DNA of 64,000 nucleotides. It comes from Thereva unica. Lineage: Eukaryota > Arthropoda > Insecta > Diptera > Therevidae. Below the pieces are notes generated by a model. It was not told the origin of the DNA and ran no database searches. It worked only from the letters and a program-made list of their open reading frames with translations. Of the stretch, positions 33,701 through 45,700 are shown piece after piece. Position 1 is the first letter of the stretch, and each line of letters starts with the position of its first letter. The stretch is from positions 201,177,112-201,241,111 of the forward strand of contig OX465281.1 of assembly GCA_949987705.1 (NCBI GenBank). Reading direction: 5' to 3'. The position numbers and the translations under genes were made by a program.

Positions 33701-36700
33701 ACATCCGACAGCTTTGAGGGGAGTTCAGGAGTACGACAAGGATGCCTACTTTCGCCATTACTATTTCTTATAGTAATAAATGACATTCTTGTCGGTGTTC
33801 TAGATACTAGAACAGGCGGCATATAATGGGGTTTGCTAGATCGCCTTAAGGATCCCGACTACGCGGATGATATGTAACGTTAAGGCAGTTCTTTTGTACG
33901 GTTACGAAGCATGGAAAGTCCCCCAATTCATCACAGGGCGCCTACAAGTTTTCATCAATAGACGCCTACTTCGTATCTTAAAAATCCGAAGAACTATGGT
34001 GTCGTGCCGGCCAAGAAAGGATGGACGACCAAATCAGGCGAGCCTTCAGCCTTCAAAACGTTTAACGACTTTTATACTAAGTGAAAGAAGCCGACATCCC
34101 TCCTGCTCTGGTCTATCAGCCTGGAACTGACGATCAGAGAGAGTTGGCCTTAAAAAAGTTGTTACACATCAAAGATTCGTGGTCAATATTGCTGTAAGGC
34201 TCGGATCATTAAGGGACTCTCATAGAGTACACTAGCTTTTGTGCTAAGAATAATTAAAAACAATAACAACAACAATAAAAAATATTACTTGTTTCCAGAT
34301 TCGCGGCGGTTGGACAACAAATTAACAAGGAAATCAACACACCCACTTATTATAATTGCCAAAGCATAATAACGTTTTATTCATGTTCAGCAATATAATT
34401 ACTTCAATTCTCTCCAAAGTTATGAAAACAATAAAAAATCTGGAATCTAACAAAATTCTAAATGACAGACAGTAGGGCTTTAGATCATCAAGATTTACTT
34501 TCGACCTCCTTATGTATGTTATAGAGCACCTCCAGCAAAGCTAGTTCTTCTAGATATTTCTAAAGCTTTTGAGCGAGTATGGCACCCTGCTCTGTTGACT
34601 AAACTCCAAGCTATTGGTATTGACTCAGTGAGGAACTGAATTAAGAGTTTTCTTTCTGAATTTTTTCTTTCAAGGTCAAATCTAATCCCGATGTTTCTCA
34701 AAAGTAAATTCTCTCACTCGCTCTAACCATTTCACAGTTTCGCCGATGACGGTGCTCTGCCTTATTCCTACGCTTTCGGCAATGTAAGACAAGCAAGTGC
34801 TAGACATTGTCTTTTAGATCGTGAACTCATGCGCAACTCTATCAACAAAGACATTGAACTTATTCTTGATTTGAGGACGCAAGAATAGGACGCCTCCAAA
34901 ACGAAGTAATGTCTCATTACTTACTTTGCTCTTCTTTCTGTTTCAATGGGCGAAGTGAATCTAACAGCTGGCCCTTCTGTTATGTATATCTGAAGATCTG
35001 CGAAGGAATGATCGCATATTCCAAATCGCCAAATACGAAACTTTGCAAATGCAAATTTCTTCTTCCACCAGCACCCAGAGCTATAATCTACAAGTGCTAT
35101 TTACGGCCTCGCCTCCAATACAACTCATTTATCTGAGTTGGCTCCTCGAGGGTTGCCTTAACGAGGCTGCTACAAGGTGCAAAATTGCGTCATCTAAATC
35201 ATGATGAGAAATTTTTCATCTCCATTCACTCTGAGTCATCACAGGAACTTTGTTAAAGTTTCCGATTGGCTCATCCTCGTACTCTGCAACCCCCTATGCA
35301 CACGAATAGAGCGAGAGCTGGCTGCAAAAAAACGTGACTTATCGAGTAACAGTTTCAAACTAAAACCAACTTAAAGTTTGATGAGGCATAGACGTGGCAC
35401 AAATAAAACTAAAAATCGAAAATTTTTGGAAGGTTCAGATGGAAACTATCGAAAAAGCTACTCACTCAATATAATACACAATTACCTAAAAAACAAGCCT
35501 AATTATGTTGCTCTACGATAATCTATATAGGAGTTAGTAACGTTGAAGTAGTAATTAAACACTAAAATCTGCCAGATACTTGGCACAGGTAGAGACCTGC
35601 GTTTTATAGTATAAAAATGCTCAAAAGTTATAAGTTTAAACTGTTACTCGATATGTCACGTTGCGGTCCAAAAATTTTCCGGAAAACGTACATACTAAAC
35701 TTGTGCACAACTTTCGCGCAGGCAGACCAAGAACTTTTTTATGGTCGTTGTGAGTACTAACATTTCAAAAACATCTCATTTCAAGCCTTACGCTTAAATT
35801 CTTGGATGTTGAATTAGTTCGGAAAAAACAGATCGTGGGAGATTCTTCCTGTGAAATGTCCAAGAGCTGGCTGCCTATAGCCAGCTCTTGGACATTTCAC
35901 AGGAAGAATCTCCCACGATCTGTTTTTTCCGAACTAATTCAACATCCAAGAATTTAAGCGTAAGGCTTAAACACTCCCCAGACTAGGGGTCGCAATACCT
36001 TAAAAGAATGGTATTTCGGGATTTTCGGGATTTAGAGAAGTTGTATATATATTTAAGTTAGTATCAACTTTTGATGAGAGTTTAGTGGTTAGAGGATTAC
36101 AGAGGAATATTAATAGAGATTGTTTTCTAGACAACAATGTGTCTGAAATCTTGCCGCTCAATGTTGAGCGCAAATGATTACATAAGTAACCCGATGAAGA
36201 GAAAACTCTCTCTGACTATACTCTAGTTGGAGGAATGCTTTTTTAAATTACTGTAGGCCCTCAAGATATTTTCTTCTAGAGCTACCGTTTTTGTAAAGAG
36301 CCATTTCTATTTTGATTAACGCATCAATGTCTGCTCTTGATAAATAAGGCCTTATTCTTAAAGCCATGTGACATCTCTCATTTAAAATTGCCAACCATCA
36401 GTTTCATGGGCATTGCCAGAATGGAATGAAGTAAGTTAACACCGTTTAAGTGGAAGTTTTTAGTCGTGATGCAACAGTCATACAAAAGTTATGCCAGTAA
36501 TTCGACTCTCAGAATAATCTTGAGTAGCAATTTCTTTTTAATCGTCAATTCTAATTGTTTCTTCAGCGGCACTGAAGGAGAATCGTCATTCGTGACGTCG
36601 TCTGTAGGAACAGAAACAGAAACATCATGTGTGGATTATGACTCCGAATCGTTACCGATCTTGTTAACATCCACAACATGTTTTCTAATCTCGTTTTTAA

Positions 36701-39700
36701 AAGACGTAACGGTATTCATTCGCTGAATCAAAATATGTTTACGGATTATGCAAATAATTTAACGTCGAGGCAACCAATAACATGCGTTCCTTAATCCTAC
36801 GTTTCAAAGAGGTGAAAAGCTGACTCATGTTAAGCTTCAATTTTTTGGAACATAAACATCAAAGCCGCGTCAAAAGTTATTGGGTTAGTGTTTCGTTTGC
36901 ATAGTTCTTCGACAGTTAGTTCTAATTATTTTAAAATATCCTGAATTCGTATTCAGATATTTGAAGATCCATTTTTAAATCTTTCTAATCTATTTTAAAT
37001 CTATTTGGCACCGATTTAATTTCGTTAAAACTTGAGAAATATAAAATCCAGAAAATACCGTAAATTCCGGTTTTTGAAAATCAATTCTGGTATTTAGAAG
37101 TCCATTATTTGGTCCGATATCCCGGCATTTTCGTAATCCGGGATCCTAGGTTGCGACCCCTACCCCAGACTTCGCCTGACCTATTCTATTTTCTTCTTGC
37201 ATTTTAACTAAGTTTACTACTAGACAGTGCACCGTGGTCTGCACGACAGACTGGTAGTACCTGAGCTTGGTTTGTACACATAAAAAAAGTCATTTATATT
37301 ACATATTTAAGGAAAATTTATATACAAATTCAGAATAAAAAAAATAAAAAAAAGCTAAATTGAAGTTCTTTTGTTATTTCACCTGGAATTATCACGAGAG
37401 TTTTTTGCATATTAAATTCTTCGCAGGATAAAGTATTACTGCCCAGCCCAAATTGTACAATAAAAACTTAAAAACAAAAATCCGTCGTATTATTTTGGAC
37501 GATCATTACATCCAAGTTGACCCGGCAGTCCTGTCCTGCTTGAAAATAATTAACTGACTGGAAAACGCAATTAAACGACAAAATCAATTTCGTTCAAAAT
37601 TATTTATTTCTGTACAGGTAATTTATTTTTAGTACAGGTAAATCAAGCCGAAAAAAGCGAAATTGCGGAAATGATTGGGTACAGTCTGAAAATTGGCACA
37701 GGGGTGGTAACAAAGGACAACGACAAAGGAAATATAGATTCCTTTAATTTACATTAAATAACAAATAGACTTTGTATGCTATTAGTTCTAGTTATACTAT
37801 TTAATTCCGACAACAAAATATAGATTCTTTTTTATTCAATTTAAATTTAAATAACACAATAGACTTAATATACCGTTAGAATACATCCTATATTAAATTA
37901 AGTTAAAATCTTTGACCTTTAGTGCTAGCCGTGTTGCTGAGGATAACCGATAACTGAACGATTGAAATGCATCCAACACTTAATATTGTTTGTTAAATTT
38001 ATTTTAAACCAGTCGTCTGTGATCTCTAGAAGTGAACAGTGATAGTTGAGTTGAAAGTCAAGTTAACGGTATTCAAACCAGTGTGTTCGGTTTTTTTTTA
38101 TTGATTGTGTATCAGTGATTCACTCGTTGAATAATTTTCCTTTTTTTTCAATTTCTTTTTCTTCTTTAGTGGCTAAGGATAAGTAACTCCTTAAATTTAT
38201 TTATATTGAATTCTATAAATAAGCTCGTTGCTCATATCTTGGGCATAAGCTCCAACATGGGCCCGGACCCTGGTGGGTCGAATCGCTTCATTTCTTTGGC
38301 TGACTCGCATCAGTCGATTCCAAGGAAAACACGGCCAAAACACGATAATGCTAGCTTTTCCCCAGCAACCGCCTTTTTTGACTTTCCATCTTTACCTTCT
38401 CAACAACTTTCAAATCCTTCCAAATTCATTACTATTCAGTCATGCAAACCCAATAAGACCCTTCGTGATGAAACTGGCTGTGGACGGTATCAGCAAGCAA
38501 TACTCGAAGTTTTCTTGGCTACATGACGGTTCCCTCCTGCTACTTTGCGATAACCAGCAAATAGCTGAAAAATTTATCGCAACAAAAGTTTTACCTGGTC
38601 CTATACCGGTGATTATAAATTTTCCTGAGAAATTTAACCAGACCAGAGGCACCATTTACTGCCGCTCCATAGCTCACCTTTCTCCCAAGGAAATAATTGA
38701 CGGACTTGTAAAATATAACGTCACAGATGTGAGGAGTCACACCAGGAAAGATGGGGAAAAAGATAGTCCTTCCGGACTCATTTTCCTTACGTTTAATCGC
38801 TTTACACTTCCCGAAAAAATTGAAATTGGGTTTGAATTGGTGAAAGTGCGTGAATTTTACCCGAATCCCATGCGTTGTCGCAAGTGTCAAAGAAGTGGCC
38901 ACACTTCTGCTCGCTGCACTGGAAATGAATTGTGCTGCACATGCGGCTACCCTCCGCATCAGAGCGATTGCTCCAGAGTTTTCTGCATCAACTGTGACTT
39001 GAACTCACACACATCTGCCGCAAATGACTGTCCAAAATATACGGAAGCCAAAGAGGTGCTTAAAATTCAAACCAAATACAAGTGTTCCAGGTACGAGGCT
39101 AGAAAGCACTACTTCGAACATCTAAAACTCACATCTACTGATCCCAACATATCGTATTCATCTGCTGCTTCAAGTGCTACTCTTATAGCACCTACAGTAC
39201 CCAATCCAAAATCCCTCCCCCCCCCCCCCCCCTCTAACTTCTGCTTCTAATTCCGTTTCAAATGAAATGCCTCAAACCTCAGCAACACCTACCTCATCCT
39301 TCCTAAACGCAGCTCAATCTTCTGACACAAATCCTAAAAACTCATCTACTACAATTGTACCTACTAACAACTTACCCCTTTCCCTCAACAACTGCTCTCA
39401 CTCACCTACTACTCTCAAGACTCAAACGAATTGCAACTTTACTCCTACCAATTTTTCTAAATTTACTAAACCCGCTCTGCCCAATGCAGCACCTAAAGAA
39501 GATGCAGATTTACAGAGAATGGAAGCTGTCTCCTCTCCTTCGGAATCCGATTGCGCTACCTCTTCCGCAACTTCAATAGCCAAATCACACAAAAAGAAAA
39601 AACAACAAATAAAGCGCAAAATTAACCCCAAAGCCTCAATAAAAAATCTACTTGAAATTATTAACTAAATATTCTCGTCCTTCATTTAAGCTTTTCTTTT

Positions 39701-42700
39701 TCCCTGCTGTAGATTTTACTGTTTTTTCTTTACTTAATACTTTTCATACCCATGTTTTCGATAAAAAAATCTTATATACCTGCAATGGAATATTCGCGGC
39801 TTTTATAATAACCTCCCCTTGCAAGAAACTAAGCTGATGGTGGGCGAAGGACCGTCTAACGTTGGCTAGTACATTTGCTACCACTACAATAAGAGTTACC
39901 CAAACAGAAAAAGTGGTGTTTCCATAATGGTCCGTAAATCCGTATCCCACATTCACTTACCTCTACGTACAGACCTTGTGGCGAACTCTGTTCTTATTCA
40001 CTCTTGTCCCCCTACAGCCTTTGCCAATGTATACTTAGAAATTGGTCAAAATGTCGTTCTTACTGACCTCCAAGATCTTTACGATCAACGACCAAACACG
40101 TTTATTATTGGTGGTGACTTCAATGCCCACAGCTCCTGCTGGGGCTGCCCTTCCATTGACGCTAGAGGTAGAATGATAGAAGAGCTGATATCTAATAATC
40201 AGCCCATTGCCCTCCTAAACAATGGCGCTTGCACTCATCTATCCACCCACAACACTCTAACATCTATAGACCTTACTTTTAGCTCCTCCAACATATTTCC
40301 CTTTCTTAGCTGGACAACTCACGACAGCCTTGAGGGCAGTGACCACTTCCCTGTCATTTTACGATCGAACATTACTCTCGCCGATACAAAACACGTTGCC
40401 TATTTTCAATTAAAAAAAGCCAAATGGGATCTTTTCTCGACAAAAGTTGTTGATCTATCGTCAGCCTGTCCTATCTCGAAAAATGTTGACCAGGAAGCGG
40501 CTAAGCTCAGAAAAATTCTCCGTGGCGCGGCGTCCGCCTCCATCCCTACTAGCCATCCCAAATCCGTATCCCAACCCAACTGGATGACACGCGAAATTCT
40601 TTCTCTGATAAGGACTAAAAACAGATCCTGGCAGCTTTGCCGTCGTCATCCTTCCCAGTCTAATTTCCTGAGGTTCCGTCTGGACTCAGCTATTCTAAAA
40701 CGAACCATCAAAAAAGCTAAAAGGGACTCATGGTATTCTTTTGTGAATTCCATAGATGTCCGCACTAATCTTAAAGAAGCTTGGGCAAAGGTACGTGCAG
40801 TTACGGTTGGTGCATCCACCAGGGTCATATCCAACATTCATTCAGGTGGTGTAAATCTTACCAGTTCCCCTGAAATTGCCGAAGAGTTTGCCACCGTTTG
40901 GTCGAGCTACTCAGCAGACAACAACTTCACCACTAAACATAGGCTAAGTAAAGAAAATATAGCCTCCGATATGCAGCGTTATCCTGGTGATGCAGCCGTT
41001 ACACTTAGCCATCCCATTACCTTAAGTGAATTTAAAAATGCTTTAAATTCCTTTAAGGGCTCAACCCCAGGGCTCGATAAGATCTCCTATGAACTAATCA
41101 GGAAAACTCCTAATTCATTCCAAATTCGCCTTCTTAACTTATACAACTGTATCCTTCTACAAAATACCTTCCCCCGTGCCTGGAAACATGCGCTCCTCAT
41201 TCCCATCCCCAAAGAAGCTTCTACTTCTCTGTGCATCAGTGACTTCCGCCCCATATCCCTGATCTCGTGCCTATCAAAAATATTGGAAAAAATTCTTTCA
41301 AATAGAATAAACGCTACCCTCTCTTCTTCCTTTTCTAAGTCCCAACATGCTTATATTCCTCAGAGAGGCACTCACACTCTCCTCCACCTTCTAGATTCTG
41401 ACGTCTGCGATAGTCTTGCTCGACGACAACACACCTCGATCCTTTCGCTAGATCTGACGAAAGCTTACGACAGATTAAGTGCTCCTTTCCTCGCCATCCA
41501 ACTCGCAAAATTACGAGTTGATAAGAGTTTCACACTCCTCATCCTCAACTTCCTCAGCCACAGGACCATTCAAGCACGAGTCAATGGCTTCCTTTCGCCC
41601 ATTATGCCGCTTCAGAACGGAGCTCCACAAGGTTCTCCACTTTCATGTGCCCTTTTCAACTTGTACACCATTTCCCTCTGCTCCAGCTTAAGCAAAATTG
41701 ATAATATCAGATCTTACATTTATGCTGACAACCTTCTGATATTCAGCTCGGGTAGACATACTTCTGTTTCAAAAAAACTAACCGTAGCACTGAAAACATC
41801 GCTAGCATGGGCCTCATCTGCCGAAGCAATTTTCTCTCAGGACAAAGCAGAGCTTCTTCACATCTGCAGAAAACGGAACTGCATCGTACCCTCCATCTCT
41901 GTCAGAGATTATTTCGTTACACCCCTTAACCAATTGAGCATTTTAGGTCTCCTTTTCACGAAAAACCGTAGGTGGAACCTACATATCAAGACAGTGGTCA
42001 ACAAAATGGCAAAAATTAACAATCTGGTGAAATGTCTTGCTTCCCGCAAAAACGGACTGTCAATTGACCCTCTCTTGCACATCTGTAAATCTCATCCTCG
42101 GCACTGCTGGTTACTGTCTTTCAATATACGGTATTTCTCCAGCTACCGTTCTCCACCCTCTTCAAACCGCCATCAACAATGTCCTTAGATCTGCCACTGG
42201 TGCCCTTCGTTCCACCCCAATCGACTCCTTATTGGTAGAAACAGGCTTCACTCATATACCTGCGAGAGTCCGAAGGACCCAAATTAAACTTCTTTCACAA
42301 CACATCATAAGCCCTTCTGCACCTCTATATTCCCGGCTCCGCAACTATATCAATTCCAATTCCAAAAGTTTCTCTGCCCTCCGACATTGCACTTTGCTTT
42401 TAGCTGAACTTAACATACCTATACCCGAATACACGCCTCCACCTAAGCATAATCTGGCTCCCTGGTACCCTCTATCACACCACTTTGTCATGGACGCCGA
42501 ACCCCACAACAAGAAAGACACCCCCTCCACTTTTTACCGCCAACTCCACCAAGAAGTATTATCGCGATTCCCCGACCATGCACCCCTATACACTGATGCC
42601 AGTAAATCCGACCAAAAGGTTGCCTTCGTGGTGGCAAAGGTAATAAATCAAGAGGTTTCCCTGCTACAATCAGGCCTCCTGGCCCACCACACCTCCGCTC

Positions 42701-45700
42701 AGGTTGCAGAAATTTTTGCCATCTTCCAAGCAGTCAAAATTCTACTGATTCCTTATCCTCGGAATTTTCACTGATTCCTTATCCTCGGTACTGGCCATCA
42801 GAAATAGAAACAACAAATGCTATCTTCCGTCTATCATCCGTTGCCTACTTTCGCAGAATAGTCACATAAAAATTTGCTGGATTCCAGGACATGTTGGTAT
42901 AAAAGGAAATGAGGCTGCGGATAGCCTCGCCAAAAACGTCCCCCTCTCCGACAACAATTCAATCGTCATTCCTTCTTCAGAATCCAGCTTTCGCCTTTAT
43001 GCATTTAACGTCCTTCACACGGAAGCACTCTCAAAATGGAACACTTCTTCGTCCTTTTTACGCTTCCATACGCCATTACCATCCCCGGCCCAATACAATC
43101 CAGATCTTCCTAGACATAAGGCGCGTATGCTCTGCAGATTTAGACTCGGTCACACCTTTTCTCCCCTCGGACACCTTTTCACTAATTCCTCTCCCCGGAC
43201 CTGCAACAATTGCCCTAATGCACCCCACCTCACAGTTAGACATGTTTTGACTGAATGCCTAGAAACTGCAAACCTCTTCGGTGAATTTCCTCCACTTTCC
43301 TCGTTACTAGACCCCGGTCAGAACCATAATGGTCCTTTTTTTAGACTTCTCAGATCTCTAGATATCACTGACTCAATTTAAGTAACCTCACGCCTCAGCG
43401 CCTTTTGGATCTATAGTCCGTGTGCGCTTAACTTGGTCGGTTGTGCCTTCAGGCCTTCCTGCCTCTTGTAATAATAATAATAATTATTTTAAACCTAAAG
43501 GTGTTATTAATTTTTTAACCATTTTTTTAACTGAATGAGAATGTACGTTTTATTCTGAAAAATCACTAAATTGATACCAAACGAATATTTTTTTATTTTT
43601 ATACGGATTTCATTTTTTTGTGCTTTTCTTGCCGAGGCTAACAAAAAACGAAATCGAACGAAATCAGTCAATCCGTTCTAGAGATATCATCAAAAAAGCC
43701 GTTGCACACAAAATGTCGGAAAAATGAATTAACTTCATACATTTTTTTCGTAAATATTTCCGATGTTTTAATAGTTATTCTGCTATTCGGGGCGGCGACA
43801 AATCCAACAAATCAAAAATCAAATAACAATTGGTCCAGCCGTTCTTGAGTTATAAACCCGATTTTGTATTATATATTTAGATTCATCCTGTGGTGCTTCT
43901 CAGAACAGTTGATTAAACATGGACCCATTACGCCCCAGATCAATCGATTGTTTGTAGAATGTTTGATAAAGTGAAAATCGCCAAAGGTTATCAACAACGT
44001 AAGAATTAGGGGCCGGTTTGTGTATGTCGAAAACGAAAAATTTTTTTCGTCTCGGGTTCGCGTAAGTCGAAAACTTGAAAATTTTCGTCTGAAGCCGACG
44101 AAAGGCACTCGAAAGGTCTTGGGTTATCGATTTTTTACATTATTATGATAAATAATTTTAAAATATTAAATTGTTGTATATTTTTACAGCAGTTGTTGTA
44201 ACATTTTTCGTGTTTCAATATTGTGATTTTTATCGAGGATACGAACAATTTTCTTTCGACCTATGCGAACGCCAAAGTTTTCGTTGACAAAATTTTTCGA
44301 CTTCAATTTTTTTCGTACGATTATTATCGTTCGCCATACACGAACCGGCCACAGCTGAGATGCTAAGTGCATCAAAATTTTCGGTTTCGTCTAAAACAGA
44401 GCAGTTTTATTGGATCGTTTGAATAACGAACTGTAGGACTGCGTTTTTTTGAGTATTATTAATATAAACTCCTTGCACTACCAATAATTCTTTTAAAAAA
44501 TCCAATCTCAAACGGAATAAAGGAATGTCAAAGCGAACACTCCACTGACTCCTATCCAGTACTGCTGCAACACAAGGTTGATGTCTGCGATCACACAGGA
44601 GATACTTCCTCACTTATATGTTTAAAAGCTATGCCAAAGAGTTGGTATGTAAATGGTACCAAAAGAGAGGAGAAATAAGAATCAATTGTACTAGTTACGA
44701 GAAGTTAAAAAACGAGGGATCACATCACTGCTTGGAATTGAACATCAATCTCTGGGATTGTGAAAATGGAGTGACAGTTTTCTTTTCGGATATACTTTCG
44801 TTGTGGGATTTGGGACTCTCACTGCTAATTGAAAAGCGATTTTGAGATTTTCAATTCTTTTGGCGCACGCCATGCTTATGGGTGCAGCGAGGCGCACCGG
44901 GTTCCACCTAGTAATATATAATGTAGAATTACTTAATTTTCAAACGGGCGAATTTCATTTGCAAAAAGGTGAATTTAATTTGCAAAAGTATTAATTTGAT
45001 TTGCAAATTGATGAATTTAATGTGAAAAAACTGTAAGAACTATTTGAAACAGTAAGTTTTGTCTTATCACGTTTGATGAAAACATTATATACCTAAATTT
45101 ACGAATAATGCAATGCTATAGACTTCATGCCATATATCTGTAAGTAATTGCAGTTATCGGACATTCGGACAAATTTTAAAAAGAAATTACTAAACACGTT
45201 TTGTTTTGACTTCTTATCACTTCATTTTTCTTTCACAGCAAATGATGTCGATGAAACAGCTCCTAAAATCCATTTAAATGAAGAATCAGATTTTATATTC
45301 CAGAATAAATTTAATTTAATTAAAAAAAAGCACAGAACAATGAATGCCCGTAAGTACTCCACGTTGGATACTATTGTAGATTCTAGAAAAGGATATTTTG
45401 TTTCCCAATAATTTATACTTATGGCAGCCGATATATTAACTTCTTCATACAAATTAATATTTTGTGTAATATTTCCTAACTTTCTCAGAAACAAATGAAA
45501 TCGTTTATGTGCCTTGAAATGTTGTCGTTTCCTTGTTAAAAATAATAAAAACATATTATTTATATATTTTATTAGTTCGCGGGGAAAATTTGTTATTTGT
45601 GTATGGAATTAACAACAGTGCTAGACATATCCGAATGATTTTTATTGAGCTTTAAAGCCTCCTTTATCATATCAATACGGTACGCCAAGGGTCAAAACAA

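Larger units (their letters stand above)
38011..43483 (+). mobile_element. Complete I-clade LINE, 5.47 kb, with 12-bp target-site duplication
   Basis: TTATTTTAAACC stands at 37999-38010 and 43484-43495. The element begins AGTCGTCTGTG (CAGT if the last C of the duplication is counted) and ends in (TAA)5 at 43469-43483, the hallmark tail of I-type elements in place of poly-A. ORF1 has CCHC knuckles, and ORF2 has endonuclease, RT and RNase H. It is structurally complete but coding-defective: ORF1 is in three frames, the endonuclease is internally deleted, and the RT motif YADD reads YADN. Confidence 0.93.

Noticed and set aside
44938..45031. Regularly spaced 21-bp repeats as a CRISPR-like array
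   Set aside because: The units are directly adjacent with no unique spacers, the genome is eukaryotic, and the array sits at a transposon end.
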